Source of the DNA: Citromicrobium sp. UBA3494
Lineage (GTDB): Bacteria; Pseudomonadota; Alphaproteobacteria; Sphingomonadales; Sphingomonadaceae
Direction of reading: 5' to 3'
Length of the DNA stretch: 64,000 nt
NCBI GenBank assembly: GCA_002377695.1
Contig: DFQH01000008.1
Location: 203,460 to 267,459 of the forward strand
Below the pieces are notes generated by a model, which had not been told where the DNA came from, did no database searches, and was given only the letters and a program-made list of their open reading frames with translations. Made by a program: the position numbers and the translations under genes. Shown here piece after piece: positions 18,186 to 27,042 of this stretch (position 1 is the first letter of the stretch; every line of letters begins with the position of its first letter).

Positions 18186-19442
18186 TTATGTCTCCTTGAC
18201 CAGCGTCACCTGGTGGACGTCGATACCCCCACCCCGGAAGCCGCCTTCGCAATACATCAGGTAATAGCGCCAGAGCGCCTTGAACCGATCGTCGAACCCG
18301 GGAGGCAGTAGCCCGTCGGCCGCTACGCGATCGAACTTCTCGCGCCAGAGCCTCAGGGTTTCGGCGTAATGCAGTCCGAAGCGCTCCTCATCGCGCCACT
18401 GCAGGCCGCAGGTTTCCGCAAGCCGCCTGAATTCGGACGCGCGGATCAGCAAGCCGCCGGGAAATACATAGGCCTGAATGAAATCCGCGCTCGCCGCATA
18501 GGCATCGAAAAGCGCATCCTTCATCGAGATGAACTGGATCGCCGCACGACCGCCGGGCTTCAGGTTGCGGGCAACGCAATCCATGAAGGTCGGCCAGTAT
18601 TCGCGCCCCAGCGCCTCCACCATTTCCACGCTGGCAATGGCATCGTACTGCCCGTGCGTATCCCGATAATCCTGCTTGAGAAAGCGCGCGTTTCCGCAAC
18701 CCTGCCGCCGCGCCCATGCCAGCTGTTCATCCGACAGGCTGATCGCGTCGACATTCGCCCCCCTGTCGGCAGCCGCGCAGGCCAGTGTGCCCCATCCGCA
18801 GCCGATTTCCAGCACGCTGTCGCCCTGCGAGATCTCCATCCGGTCGAGGATCGCGCCGATCTTCTCCCGCTGCGCCATATTGAGCGTTTGCTGCGGATTC
18901 CCGCCATCGAAGAGCGCGGACGAATAGGTCATCGTCTCGCCCAGCCACGTCGCGTAGAAATCGTTTCCCAGATCGTAATGCGCGGCAATGTTCTTCGCCG
19001 CGCCCGCCCGGGTATTGCGTTGCCGGTCATGCGCCGCCCGCAGCGCGCGTTTCCATCCGCGCTTGGCCCGCGCTGCATCTCCTAGCGTTTCGGCGTTCTG
19101 CATGAAGACCGCGAACAGGGGCACCGGATCGGGGCTGCTCCACTCGCCCGCCTCCCACGCCTGATACCAGCCGACCGAGCCGCCCGTGGCCACCCGCATC
19201 AGCGCGCGCCAGTTGTGGATCGAGACTTCGGCTTCGAAGCCGGGCCCGCGCCCACCGATCAGGCGGGTGCTTCCATCGGGCAGGCGCCCGAGGACGGAGC
19301 CCTTTTCAAGGCCTGCATCCATCCGGTCGATCAGTTTGTGAAACCCGGGGGCCAGCAGGCGCGACAGGAAGCCGGGCTGCTTTTCGAAGCGCTGGCTCGC
19401 TGCCAGCAGATCGCCTCCGCGCGGTTGACCCGTTACCCCCAT
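18186..19442 (-). CDS. Cyclopropane-fatty-acyl-phospholipid synthase family methyltransferase
   Basis: This 418-residue protein has the layout of cyclopropane fatty acid synthases: an N-terminal lipid-binding part and a C-terminal SAM methyltransferase domain with VLEIGCGWGTLA. AHYDLGNDFYATWLGETMTY, SIEMVEALGREYW-like (seen as ASVEMVEAL) and the C-terminal ERFGLHYAETLRLWREKF are typical. It would transfer a methylene or methyl group to unsaturated membrane lipids. Start is ATG 19442, with 19460 as an alternative. Photolyase, this gene and the serine hydrolase are in line, in an arrangement often seen near photolyase in proteobacteria. Confidence 0.87.
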   Translation of the reverse strand: MGVTGQPRGGDLLAASQRFEKQPGFLSRLLAPGFHKLIDRMDAGLEKGSVLGRLPDGSTRLIGGRGPGFEAEVSIHNWRALMRVATGGSVGWYQAWEAGEWSSPDPVPLFAVFMQNAETLGDAARAKRGWKRALRAAHDRQRNTRAGAAKNIAAHYDLGNDFYATWLGETMTYSSALFDGGNPQQTLNMAQREKIGAILDRMEISQGDSVLEIGCGWGTLACAAADRGANVDAISLSDEQLAWARRQGCGNARFLKQDYRDTHGQYDAIASVEMVEALGREYWPTFMDCVARNLKPGGRAAIQFISMKDALFDAYAASADFIQAYVFPGGLLIRASEFRRLAETCGLQWRDEERFGLHYAETLRLWREKFDRVAADGLLPPGFDDRFKALWRYYLMYCEGGFRGGGIDVHQVTLVKET

Positions 19443-19525
19443 ACGCTGGCGTTTATGCATCCGGGATGCGGGGCCGACAACCCATTAGGGCCTGCCAGGG
19501 TGGATTGCGGCGGCACCCCGCCCGA

Positions 19526-20938
19526 TCAGTCTTCCTTCATCGCGCGATAGGCTTCGAGCGCCCGCTCGCGCCCTTCCTTGTGGCTGATGATTTTTTGCGG
19601 GTAGTCGGCGGGGCGGCACAGATCGGTGGGATCGTGGATCTCGCCGTCGGGCAGATCCGCCAGCTCCGGCACCCACTTGCGGATATACTCGGCGGCGTCG
19701 AATTTATCCGACTGCTTGAGCGGAGCCATGATCCGGGGGAACATGTTGCTGTCCACCCCCGTGCCCGCGACCCACTGCCAGTTCGTCCCGTTGGAGGCAT
19801 AGTCGCCGTCCACCAGTGTATCCCAGAACCAGCGCTCCCCATGCCGCCAGTCGATCAGCAGGTGCTTGATGAGGAAGCTGGCCGCAATCATCCGCACGCG
19901 GTTGTGCATCCAGCCGATCGCCCAGAGCTGGCGCATCCCTGCATCGACGATGGGGTAGCCGGTGCGGCCCATCTGCCACGCCTCCAGTTCTTCCTGGATG
20001 ATGTGGCCGCGATTGGGGTTGCGCCACAGCTTGGCGTCGTCGATCGCGTCGCGGTAGGTTTCGCGCGGATAATCGGGAAACTGGTAGATGATGTTCTGGG
20101 CGTAATCGCGCCAGATCAGCTCGCTTTCAAAGGTCTTCCATCCCTCGCTGCGCTTGTCCTTCAGCGCGTGCCAGATCGTGACCGGCGAAATCTCGCCCCA
20201 GTGCAGGTGGGGAGACATCTGCGCGGTCTGGTCAACGCTCGGCAGGTTTCGGCCATCCTCGTACTCGTGGACGTGATCGGCCCACCAGCCGAGCCGATCG
20301 TGCGCCGCGCCCTCTCCCACGGTCCAGAAGTCTTCCATCTGGGTGGCCCAGTTCGGGCTGGTCGGCAGGAGCTTCCAGTCGCCCAGATCGTCGCTCTCGG
20401 GCAGATCGGATGGCTGCGAGATCGTGGATGGTGCAGGCAGTTCGTCGCGCGGCGGCATGAGATCGAGCATCGCGCGGTAGAATGGGGTGTAAATCTTGTA
20501 CGGGTCCCCGCTGCCAGTGGTCGCCGTGCCGGGCGGCATCAGGTAATTTCCGTCGTGCAGGCACAGCTTCGTACCGTCCGGTAGAGCGTCCTTCAGGTCT
20601 TCTTCCGCCTCGCGCCACCACGGCTCGTAGTGCCGGTTGGCATGGACCGCCCCCGCCTCCAGTTCGTGGGCCAGCGATACCAGGACTGAGACGCTGTCGC
20701 CCTTGCGCAGGACGATTCGCGCATTGTGTCTGCCGAAGCCCCTGGAGAGGCTGTCGAGCGAATGGTGCAGCCACCAGCGATGCGCGCCGCCATAGGTGCG
20801 ATCGTCGTCGCCTCGGGGGCGCTCGTCGTCGAGGATGAAGACGGGCACAACCGGCCCTGCTTGCGCGGCCGCATGAAGAGCGGGCTGATCCGCCAGACGA
20901 AGGTCGCGCCGCAGCCATACGATTTGGGGAGAAGCCAT
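19526..20938 (-). CDS. phrA: Deoxyribodipyrimidine photolyase
   Basis: This 470-residue FAD enzyme repairs UV-induced pyrimidine dimers using blue light. The N-terminal antenna domain starts with IVWLRRDLRLAD. The FAD-binding half shows the expected ERFW-type region (FESELIWRDYAQNI), GRTGYPIVDAGMRQLWAIGWMHNR and TNWQWVAGTG. It looks like a class I CPD photolyase; the (6-4) type is less likely. The ATG is at 20938 (a TTG two codons earlier is possible). This ATG and the ATG of the divergent PAP2 gene share a CATG. Confidence 0.93.
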   Translation of the reverse strand: MASPQIVWLRRDLRLADQPALHAAAQAGPVVPVFILDDERPRGDDDRTYGGAHRWWLHHSLDSLSRGFGRHNARIVLRKGDSVSVLVSLAHELEAGAVHANRHYEPWWREAEEDLKDALPDGTKLCLHDGNYLMPPGTATTGSGDPYKIYTPFYRAMLDLMPPRDELPAPSTISQPSDLPESDDLGDWKLLPTSPNWATQMEDFWTVGEGAAHDRLGWWADHVHEYEDGRNLPSVDQTAQMSPHLHWGEISPVTIWHALKDKRSEGWKTFESELIWRDYAQNIIYQFPDYPRETYRDAIDDAKLWRNPNRGHIIQEELEAWQMGRTGYPIVDAGMRQLWAIGWMHNRVRMIAASFLIKHLLIDWRHGERWFWDTLVDGDYASNGTNWQWVAGTGVDSNMFPRIMAPLKQSDKFDAAEYIRKWVPELADLPDGEIHDPTDLCRPADYPQKIISHKEGRERALEAYRAMKED

Positions 20939-21752
20939 GGGCAAGGAACCTCATTTCGAACGGGCTGTTCCAGATTGCATGGATCACAGCCGCGACGCCG
21001 CGACAACAGAGCCAAAAGCCCCCCTTCCCGCCGAAACGGTTTCGCTACCCGCGCGCGGGTTCACGATCGATCGCGGCAAGGCGCTGGCGGCTGCAGGCGT
21101 GCTGTGGGCGATTTGGGCCCTTATGATCTGGCTGGTAACCCAAGGGCGCACCGACGGGTTCGATCATTCCGGCCTGTTGCTCTACCGTGCCGGAATCGAA
21201 CTCCAGCCGCTGGGCGGCAATATGCTGCAGGAGGCGGTGCGCGACATCACCGCGCTGGGCGGCGTGCTGCTCTCTACCTTATCGGCCTGCGGTGCCATTA
21301 TCGCGCTGCTGTTTCTCAGGATGCGCCGCGAGGCGACGCTTTTCGGGCTTACAGTGGTGCTCGGCTGGGGGCTCAACGCGGCGATGAAGCTGCTGGTCGG
21401 GCGAGAGCGCCCCACCCTCGTCCCTCATCTGACCGAGGCTGCGGGTTACAGCTTCCCGAGCGGACACAGCTTCGCGTCCGCGATGATCTACATCGGCATG
21501 GCGGTGGCCTTCGCCTCGCTCAGCAGCAGGCACACCGTCCGCTACACGCTGATCGGCAGCGCGATGGTGATTTCGATCATGATCGCGTGGAGCCGGGTGA
21601 TGCTGGGCGTGCACTTCCCGAGCGATGTGATCGCCGGATGGAGCGGCGGCGCGGCATGGGCCTTCACCGCCGCCGCGCTGCTATACGAGCCTGCCAAGCG
21701 CGCTGCCGACAGTGCGGCAGCGCACGGGCTCGATCCGCTGGAACACCGCTAA
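20937..21752 (+). CDS. PAP2-superfamily phosphatase
   Basis: This 271-residue membrane protein is a lipid phosphatase of the PAP2 family, acting on phosphatidic acid, phosphatidylglycerophosphate or undecaprenyl pyrophosphate. The three catalytic motifs are present: KLLVGRERP, SFPSGHSF and SRVMLGVHFPSDV. Five to six hydrophobic segments are visible. ATG 20937 has a good GGGGAG site; ATG 20979 is an alternative without one. The start overlaps the photolyase start, and the 3' end overlaps korB by 4 bases. Confidence 0.88.
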   Translation: MGKEPHFERAVPDCMDHSRDAATTEPKAPLPAETVSLPARGFTIDRGKALAAAGVLWAIWALMIWLVTQGRTDGFDHSGLLLYRAGIELQPLGGNMLQEAVRDITALGGVLLSTLSACGAIIALLFLRMRREATLFGLTVVLGWGLNAAMKLLVGRERPTLVPHLTEAAGYSFPSGHSFASAMIYIGMAVAFASLSSRHTVRYTLIGSAMVISIMIAWSRVMLGVHFPSDVIAGWSGGAAWAFTAAALLYEPAKRAADSAAAHGLDPLEHR

Positions 21753-22783
21753 ACCGGGTCTTGCGCCGACCCATCGACGGTCCACGTCTGGCCACCGCTC
21801 AGCAGCTTGGCGAGGTTCGCTTCCTTGCCGCTGACCGAAGCTTCACGCTCGGCAATCACGGCGCTTTCGTAGGTCGGTGCCGGATCGTCGTAGAGCACGC
21901 CGAGCGGCATCGGAAACGGGTCGAAAGGCAGTTCGGCCAGCATGTGCGCCATGACGCGGTTCTTCACATCGTGAACGCGGACGCCCGCCGCCTGCCAGTC
22001 GCCATCGACGACATCGACCACGGTGAAGGCGAGCTTCTCGGCATCGAACGCCAGCCCCTTTGTTCCCTTGTCGAACAGCATCGGCTCCCCGTCGGCGAGC
22101 CACAACTGCTGGCCTTCCGCACCCTTGGGCGCGGCGAAGGCATCGAACACGTCCTTGTTGTAGACGATGCAGTTCTGGAAGATCTCGACGAACGCCGCGC
22201 CCTGGTGTGCGTGGGCTGCCTTGAGAACATCGGGCAGGTTCTTCGACACATCGATCCCGCGTGCCACGAAGCGCGCACCGCTGCCCAGCGCGAAGGCGCA
22301 GGGGTTGGCGGGGTGGTCCACCGAGCCGATCGGGCTGGTCGGCGTGCGCGTGCCTTCGCGGCTGGTGGGCGAGTACTGGCCCTTGGTCAGGCCGTAAATC
22401 TCGTTGTTGAACAGCATGATCTGCATGTTCACGTTGCGGCGCAGCACATGCATCATGTGGTTGCCGCCGATGCTCAGCCCATCGCCGTCGCCGGTCACCA
22501 GCCAGACGTCGAGGTCCGGATTGGCGAGCTTGACCCCGGTGGCCACCGCAGGCGCGCGGCCGTGGATCGTGTGGAAGCCGTAACTCTCGATATAATAGGG
22601 GAAGCGGCTGGAGCAGCCGATGCCGGAGATGAAAACGGTGTTCGCCGGATCGGAGCCCAACTGCGGCAGCGTGCGCTGCACGGCCTTGAGGATCGCATAG
22701 TCCCCGCAACCCGGGCACCAGCGGACTTCCTGGTCGGTTTCCCAGTCCTTGAGCGTGGTTTCGATTTTAACGGGTGCGTTCAT
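21749..22783 (-). CDS. korB: 2-oxoacid:ferredoxin oxidoreductase, beta subunit
   Basis: This 344-residue subunit binds thiamine diphosphate and a [4Fe-4S] cluster. It shows RWCPGCGD (Cys23, Cys26), the thiamine motif TGDGDGLSIGGNH and FNNEIYGLTKGQYSPTS. Together with the upstream alpha subunit it decarboxylates 2-oxoglutarate (or pyruvate) and reduces ferredoxin. The subunit split, with a fused gamma-alpha partner, matches KorAB. The 109-base gap to korA carries a palindromic repeat. Substrate choice between 2-oxoglutarate and other 2-oxoacids is inferred. Confidence 0.9.
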   Translation of the reverse strand: MNAPVKIETTLKDWETDQEVRWCPGCGDYAILKAVQRTLPQLGSDPANTVFISGIGCSSRFPYYIESYGFHTIHGRAPAVATGVKLANPDLDVWLVTGDGDGLSIGGNHMMHVLRRNVNMQIMLFNNEIYGLTKGQYSPTSREGTRTPTSPIGSVDHPANPCAFALGSGARFVARGIDVSKNLPDVLKAAHAHQGAAFVEIFQNCIVYNKDVFDAFAAPKGAEGQQLWLADGEPMLFDKGTKGLAFDAEKLAFTVVDVVDGDWQAAGVRVHDVKNRVMAHMLAELPFDPFPMPLGVLYDDPAPTYESAVIAEREASVSGKEANLAKLLSGGQTWTVDGSAQDPV

Positions 22784-22791
22784 TTTTACCT

Positions 22792-22870
22792 CGTCACCCC
22801 AGCGAAAGCTGGGGTCTGTGTCGGCTTAGCGCGAGTGCTGAGAGCGATCCCAGCTTTCGCTGGGATGACG
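22792..22870. repeat. Palindromic repeat (type R1) between korA and korB
   Basis: Two 25-base arms at 22792-22816 and 22846-22870 are inverted copies of each other with two mismatches. Each arm is itself a hairpin, CCCCAGC-GAAA-GCTGGGG in the first and its near complement in the second. The element begins CGTCA and ends TGACG. It resembles REP/BIME-type elements. Confidence 0.9.
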
Positions 22871-22892
22871 ACATATATTGAAAGGTCCGCCA

Positions 22893-24827
22893 TCACTCGC
22901 TCTCCACCGTGCTCGGCAGTTGCTGGTCGTTGGCGGCGACCTGCCCGCCCTCGTTGCCCTGCACGCCATCGAAGTACGCGCAGATCGCTTCTTCCAGTTC
23001 GGCGATCTGGAACGGCTGGCCGCTGGTCTTGGTCAGGCTTTCGGCGTCGACCAGCAGCTGGTCGCGCAGCACGGTCTTGAGCTGACCGGTGTTCATTTCT
23101 GGCACCAGCACGCGGTCGAACCCGCTGAGCAACTCACCGAGATTCTTGGGCAGCGGCCAGATATGGCGGATGTGGATATGGCTGACCGAACAGCCCTTGT
23201 CCTGCGAGCGGCGGACCGCCTGCTTGATCGGGCCGTAGGTACTGCCCCAACCGACCACCGCCAGCTTGCCGGTCTGCTCGCCCCAGGCGACCTCCTGATC
23301 GGGCACCTCGATATTCGCGATCTTGTTCTTGCGCGTATCGGTCATGTGCTGGTGGTTGGCCGGATCGTAGGAGATGTTGCCGGTGTTAGCGTCCTTCTCG
23401 ATCCCGCCGATGCGATGCATCATCCCGGGCGTGCCGGGCTTGATCCACGGGCGCGAGCCCTTTTCGTCGCGCTTGTAGGGCAACAGCTCCTCGCCGCGCG
23501 GTTCCTCGAGGAACTTGGCCGGGAACGGCTCGAAACTATCCGGATCGGGCACCTTCCACGGCTCGGCGGCATTGGCGATGTAGCCATCGGTCAGCAGCAT
23601 CACCGGGGTCATGTACTGGGTCGCCAGACGGCAGGCCTCAATCGCAACTTCGAATGCGTCGGCGGGCGAGCGCGCCGCGATCACCGGCATCGGCGCATCG
23701 CCGTTGCGGCCGTAGACCGCCTGATAGAGGTCGCTCTGCTCGGTCTTGGTCGGCAGGCCGGTGGACGGGCCACCGCGCTGCGAATTGACCACCACCAGCG
23801 GCAGTTCGGTCATGATGCCGAGGCCCAAAGCCTCCGTCTTGAGCGCAATGCCCGGGCCGCTGGAACTGGTGACGCCCAACTGTCCCGCATAGCTTGCGCC
23901 GATCGCGGCGCACACAGCGGCGATCTCGTCTTCCGCCTGGAAGGTGGTGACGCCGTATTCCTTGAGCCGCGCGAGGTGGTGCAGGATCGCGGAGGCGGGC
24001 GTGATCGGATAGCCGCCGAAGAACATCGGCAGCTCGGCCAGCTGCGCGCCTGCAACGAGGCCGAGCGAGACCGCTTCCGCACCCGTAATCGTGCGGTAGA
24101 GCCCCGGCTCGGACGGCGCGGGCGGCAGATGCACCTGCTTGAGCGGGGCGGAAAGCTCCGCGGTCTCGCCATAGGCATGGCCTGCGTCGAGCGCGGCGAT
24201 GTTCGCGGCGGCAATGTCGGGCGCCTTGGCGAACTTCCTGTTCAGCCAGTCATGCAGCGGCTCGCGCGGACGGTCGAACATCCACAGCGCAAGGCCCAGC
24301 GTCCACATGTTCTTGCAGCGCAGGCCGTCCTTCTTGCCGAGGCCGAAGGGCTCGACCGCTTCGAGCGTGCGCGCGCTGATGTCGAAGGCCAGCACATCGT
24401 AAGGCGCAAGGCTGTCATCCTCGAGCGGGTTGGCGTCGTACTTCGCCTTGTCGAGGTTGCGCTTGGTGAACTCTCCGGTGTCTGCGATCACCAGCCCGCC
24501 GGGCTTGAGCGCGGCAAGATTCACTTTCAGTGCAGCCGGGTTCATCGCAACCAGCACATCGGGCGCGTCGCCTGCGGTGTTGATCGCTCTGGAGCCGAAA
24601 TTGATCTGGAATGCGCTGACGCCGAACAGCGTGCCCTGCGGCGCGCGAATCTCTGCCGGGAAGTCCGGGAAAGTGGCAAGGTCGTTGCCCGCCAGCGCGG
24701 TGCTGAGCGTGAACTGCCCGCCGGTCAGCTGCATGCCGTCGCCGGAATCGCCCGCAAAGCGGACGACGATCGCATCGGGTGCATCGGTGGGGGTGTTGGT
24801 GGAGGCTGGAGGCGCCTGAGTCGCCAT
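22893..24827 (-). CDS. korA: 2-oxoacid:ferredoxin oxidoreductase, alpha subunit
   Basis: This 644-residue protein fuses the gamma domain (AGDSGDGMQLTGGQF near residue 30) to the alpha domain (GGYPITPASAILHHL, then GASYAGQLGVTSSSGPG). It pairs with the beta subunit downstream to oxidise 2-oxoglutarate or a related 2-oxoacid with ferredoxin as acceptor, feeding low-potential electrons. ATG 24827 is chosen because an upstream in-frame extension of 27 residues is arginine-rich and unlike the family. It is divergent from the esterase gene across 172 bases. Confidence 0.9.
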   Translation of the reverse strand: MATQAPPASTNTPTDAPDAIVVRFAGDSGDGMQLTGGQFTLSTALAGNDLATFPDFPAEIRAPQGTLFGVSAFQINFGSRAINTAGDAPDVLVAMNPAALKVNLAALKPGGLVIADTGEFTKRNLDKAKYDANPLEDDSLAPYDVLAFDISARTLEAVEPFGLGKKDGLRCKNMWTLGLALWMFDRPREPLHDWLNRKFAKAPDIAAANIAALDAGHAYGETAELSAPLKQVHLPPAPSEPGLYRTITGAEAVSLGLVAGAQLAELPMFFGGYPITPASAILHHLARLKEYGVTTFQAEDEIAAVCAAIGASYAGQLGVTSSSGPGIALKTEALGLGIMTELPLVVVNSQRGGPSTGLPTKTEQSDLYQAVYGRNGDAPMPVIAARSPADAFEVAIEACRLATQYMTPVMLLTDGYIANAAEPWKVPDPDSFEPFPAKFLEEPRGEELLPYKRDEKGSRPWIKPGTPGMMHRIGGIEKDANTGNISYDPANHQHMTDTRKNKIANIEVPDQEVAWGEQTGKLAVVGWGSTYGPIKQAVRRSQDKGCSVSHIHIRHIWPLPKNLGELLSGFDRVLVPEMNTGQLKTVLRDQLLVDAESLTKTSGQPFQIAELEEAICAYFDGVQGNEGGQVAANDQQLPSTVESE

Positions 24828-24999
24828 CGGTACAAAATCCTTCGGTCTTCGTGGCGTTTGATAGTCCGCCTTGAACCGCCGCCTACGTGGCTGTCCCCAA
24901 GCGAGCAATCAAGTTTTTCTAGTCGGCCTGATGCTGATCGGTGGACAGGCCGCGCGCACAGGGCCTATCCAGCGCGGCCCGATTCACCGGAGACGACCA

Positions 25000-25971
25000 A
25001 TGGCAGACGCCCCGAATTCGCAAGCCTCTACCGAACCCGTCGTACGGGCGGACGTACGCGGCCTGCTGGACATGCTGAAAGCGATGAATCGTCCTCCGGC
25101 GGAGGAAGTCGGCGCGCACGCCGCGCGCGAAGCGATGCGCGCGATGGCGCAGATCGGCGAGGCTGCGTCCCGCGAACTGGCGGTTATCAAGGATGTGGCG
25201 TGCCCTGGGCCTGCCGGCGATATCCCCTGCCGCTTCTACGACGCTCGCGAATCGCGCGAAGCGGGCCCGGCGGTGCTGTTCCTGCATGGTGGCGGCTTCG
25301 TTCTGGGCGATCTGGAGGTGTACCACGCGCTGTGCACCGAATTTGCGGCGCGGCTCGATCTGCCCGTCCTTTCGGTCGATTATCGCCTGGCGCCGGAGAA
25401 CCCCTTCCCCGCCGCGCCCGACGATTGCGAGGCGGCAGCGCGCTGGCTGGCATCCTCTCCGTCCGAACTGGGGCGCGACACCACCGGGCTGGTCATCAGC
25501 GGAGACAGCGCGGGCGGCAACCTGACGATCGTCACCACCAATGCCCTGCGGGACGAGCCGGCGGATGTGCCGGTGCTGGTGCAGGCGCCGATCTATCCGG
25601 TCGCGGACGAGGCCGGCCAGTACGACAGCTACCGGCAGTTCAAGGACGGCTACTTCCTCACCGGTGACACCATGGCGTGGTTCACCAAGTCCTATGCCGC
25701 CGACCCGCAAAGCCCGCGCAACCTCCCGATGCTGGGCGATTGCAGCAACGCCCCGGCGACCGTGCTGTGTACCGCCGGGCTCGATCCCCTGCGCGATTCC
25801 GGGCGAAACTATGCCGCGTGCATGGTGAAGCAGGGGACGGAGATTACCTATCTGGAATTTCCCGGGATCATCCACGGATTTTTCACCATGCGCAAGGCAA
25901 TCCCCAGTGGGCAAGCCGATGTGGAAGCCTTTATCGATGCGGTCGGTGCCGCAGTAGGACGACGGACATGA
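25000..25971 (+). CDS. Alpha/beta hydrolase, hormone-sensitive lipase family
   Basis: This 323-residue esterase/lipase has the oxyanion motif HGGG at residues 96-99 and the nucleophile Ser170 in GDSAGG. The acid is in GLDPLRDSG and the histidine in IIHGFFTM. This is the bacterial HSL (family IV) pattern. It lacks a signal peptide and should be cytoplasmic, acting on short acyl esters. ATG 25000 follows an 'aagcg..cggagacga' region with a GGAG site. Its stop overlaps the rppH start (ATGA), so the two are translationally coupled. Confidence 0.9.
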   Translation: MADAPNSQASTEPVVRADVRGLLDMLKAMNRPPAEEVGAHAAREAMRAMAQIGEAASRELAVIKDVACPGPAGDIPCRFYDARESREAGPAVLFLHGGGFVLGDLEVYHALCTEFAARLDLPVLSVDYRLAPENPFPAAPDDCEAAARWLASSPSELGRDTTGLVISGDSAGGNLTIVTTNALRDEPADVPVLVQAPIYPVADEAGQYDSYRQFKDGYFLTGDTMAWFTKSYAADPQSPRNLPMLGDCSNAPATVLCTAGLDPLRDSGRNYAACMVKQGTEITYLEFPGIIHGFFTMRKAIPSGQADVEAFIDAVGAAVGRRT

Positions 25972-26465
25972 CGACGGACAAGGACCAACAGGCCAGCGCT
26001 CTGGGCTACCGCCCCTGCGTCGGCGTGATGCTGGTCAACTACAGCGGCGAGGTGTTCGTCGGGCGGCGGATCGATACCAAGGAAGGCGACTTCTGGCAGA
26101 TGCCGCAGGGCGGTATCGACCCGGGCGAAGACCCGCGAGACGCGCTCTTCCGCGAGTTGTGGGAGGAAACCGGCGTCGTCTCGGACAAGGTCGCCGTGAT
26201 CGGCCAGACCGCCGAACCGCTGCGCTACGACCTGCCGGACGATCTGATCGGCAAGCTGTGGGGCGGCCATTACCGCGGCCAGGAGCAGAACTGGTTTCTT
26301 GCACGTTTCGAAGGCAGCGAGGAAGATATCGACCTCGAGGCCCACAAGGAGCCGGAATTCTGCGAATACCGCTGGGTGCCCGCCACTACGGTGCCGGACC
26401 TGATCGTGCCCTTCAAGAAGCGCGTCTACCGCGCGGTCGTGGCCGAGTTCGCCGAACTGATCTGA
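25968..26465 (+). CDS. rppH: RNA pyrophosphohydrolase
   Basis: This 165-residue Nudix enzyme removes pyrophosphate from the 5' end of mRNA, which starts decay. The Nudix box lies at residues 48-70 (GGIDPGEDPRDALFRELWEETG). The N-terminal YRPCVGVMLVN and the later GGHYRGQEQNWFL and CEYRWV are typical of RppH. It overlaps the esterase by 4 bases at the start. At its 3' end it overlaps the convergent TPR gene by 40 bases. Confidence 0.92.
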   Translation: MTTDKDQQASALGYRPCVGVMLVNYSGEVFVGRRIDTKEGDFWQMPQGGIDPGEDPRDALFRELWEETGVVSDKVAVIGQTAEPLRYDLPDDLIGKLWGGHYRGQEQNWFLARFEGSEEDIDLEAHKEPEFCEYRWVPATTVPDLIVPFKKRVYRAVVAEFAELI

Positions 26466-26983
26466 GCCTCGCCGCTCAGATTCTGCGTGACCACCGCATC
26501 GGGCATCACCGCTTCGGCGGTGAGCACCTTGCTGTTCTTCGGCCCCTGGGCAATCGCCGTGGCGAGCGTGCGCGTTTCCGGGCAGCTTGATCCACACAGA
26601 GATTCCAGCTGCGCGAGATTGCGCTGCGCCCGGTCGATCGCGCCCTTTTCCACCATGGCCGCGCCCTCGCCCGAAATCGCGGCGTAATTGCCGGGATCGC
26701 GGGTCAGCGCCTCGCGGTAGTAGCGGATCGCCTTGCCCTGCAGCCCTTCGCGCCGGGCCGCCTCGGCCAGCGCGATCAGGATCGGAGTGTGTCTGGGATC
26801 GATCGCGAAGGCCGCTTCCAGCGCATCGACCGCGCGTTGCGGCTGGCCTGCTTCCAGCGCGGCGTCGGCCTGGGCCATCAGCACGGCCGCGCGCGGATCG
26901 ACCGAATTGTCCTGCGCAGATCCCACACTGGCAGACACCGCAACCAGCAAGGACAGGGCGGCGGCGGCAGGGGCGAAGCGCAT
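26426..26983 (-). CDS. Exported TPR-repeat protein
   Basis: This 185-residue protein has a signal peptide (ALSLLVAVSASVGSAQ) and two to three tetratricopeptide repeats, for example AVDALEAAFAIDPRHTPIL and AIRYYREALTRDPGNYAAI. It probably serves as a periplasmic scaffold; its partner is unknown. ATG 26983 directly precedes the signal sequence. The last 40 bases overlap the end of the convergent rppH gene, which is unusual, so the true stop region deserves care. Confidence 0.75.
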   Translation of the reverse strand: MRFAPAAAALSLLVAVSASVGSAQDNSVDPRAAVLMAQADAALEAGQPQRAVDALEAAFAIDPRHTPILIALAEAARREGLQGKAIRYYREALTRDPGNYAAISGEGAAMVEKGAIDRAQRNLAQLESLCGSSCPETRTLATAIAQGPKNSKVLTAEAVMPDAVVTQNLSGEAQISSANSATTAR

Positions 26984-27042
26984 GATGGTATCCTTCGAGG
27001 AAGCCAGAAAATCGTGGGCGTCAGCGACCATAGGTACAAAGG

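Noticed and set aside
20953..20965. GAAC-N5-GTTC near the photolyase start as a LexA site
   Set aside because: Spacing and orientation fit neither the alphaproteobacterial GTTC-N7-GTTC nor the Gram-positive GAAC-N4-GTTC operator exactly, and it lies within the phosphatase coding sequence.
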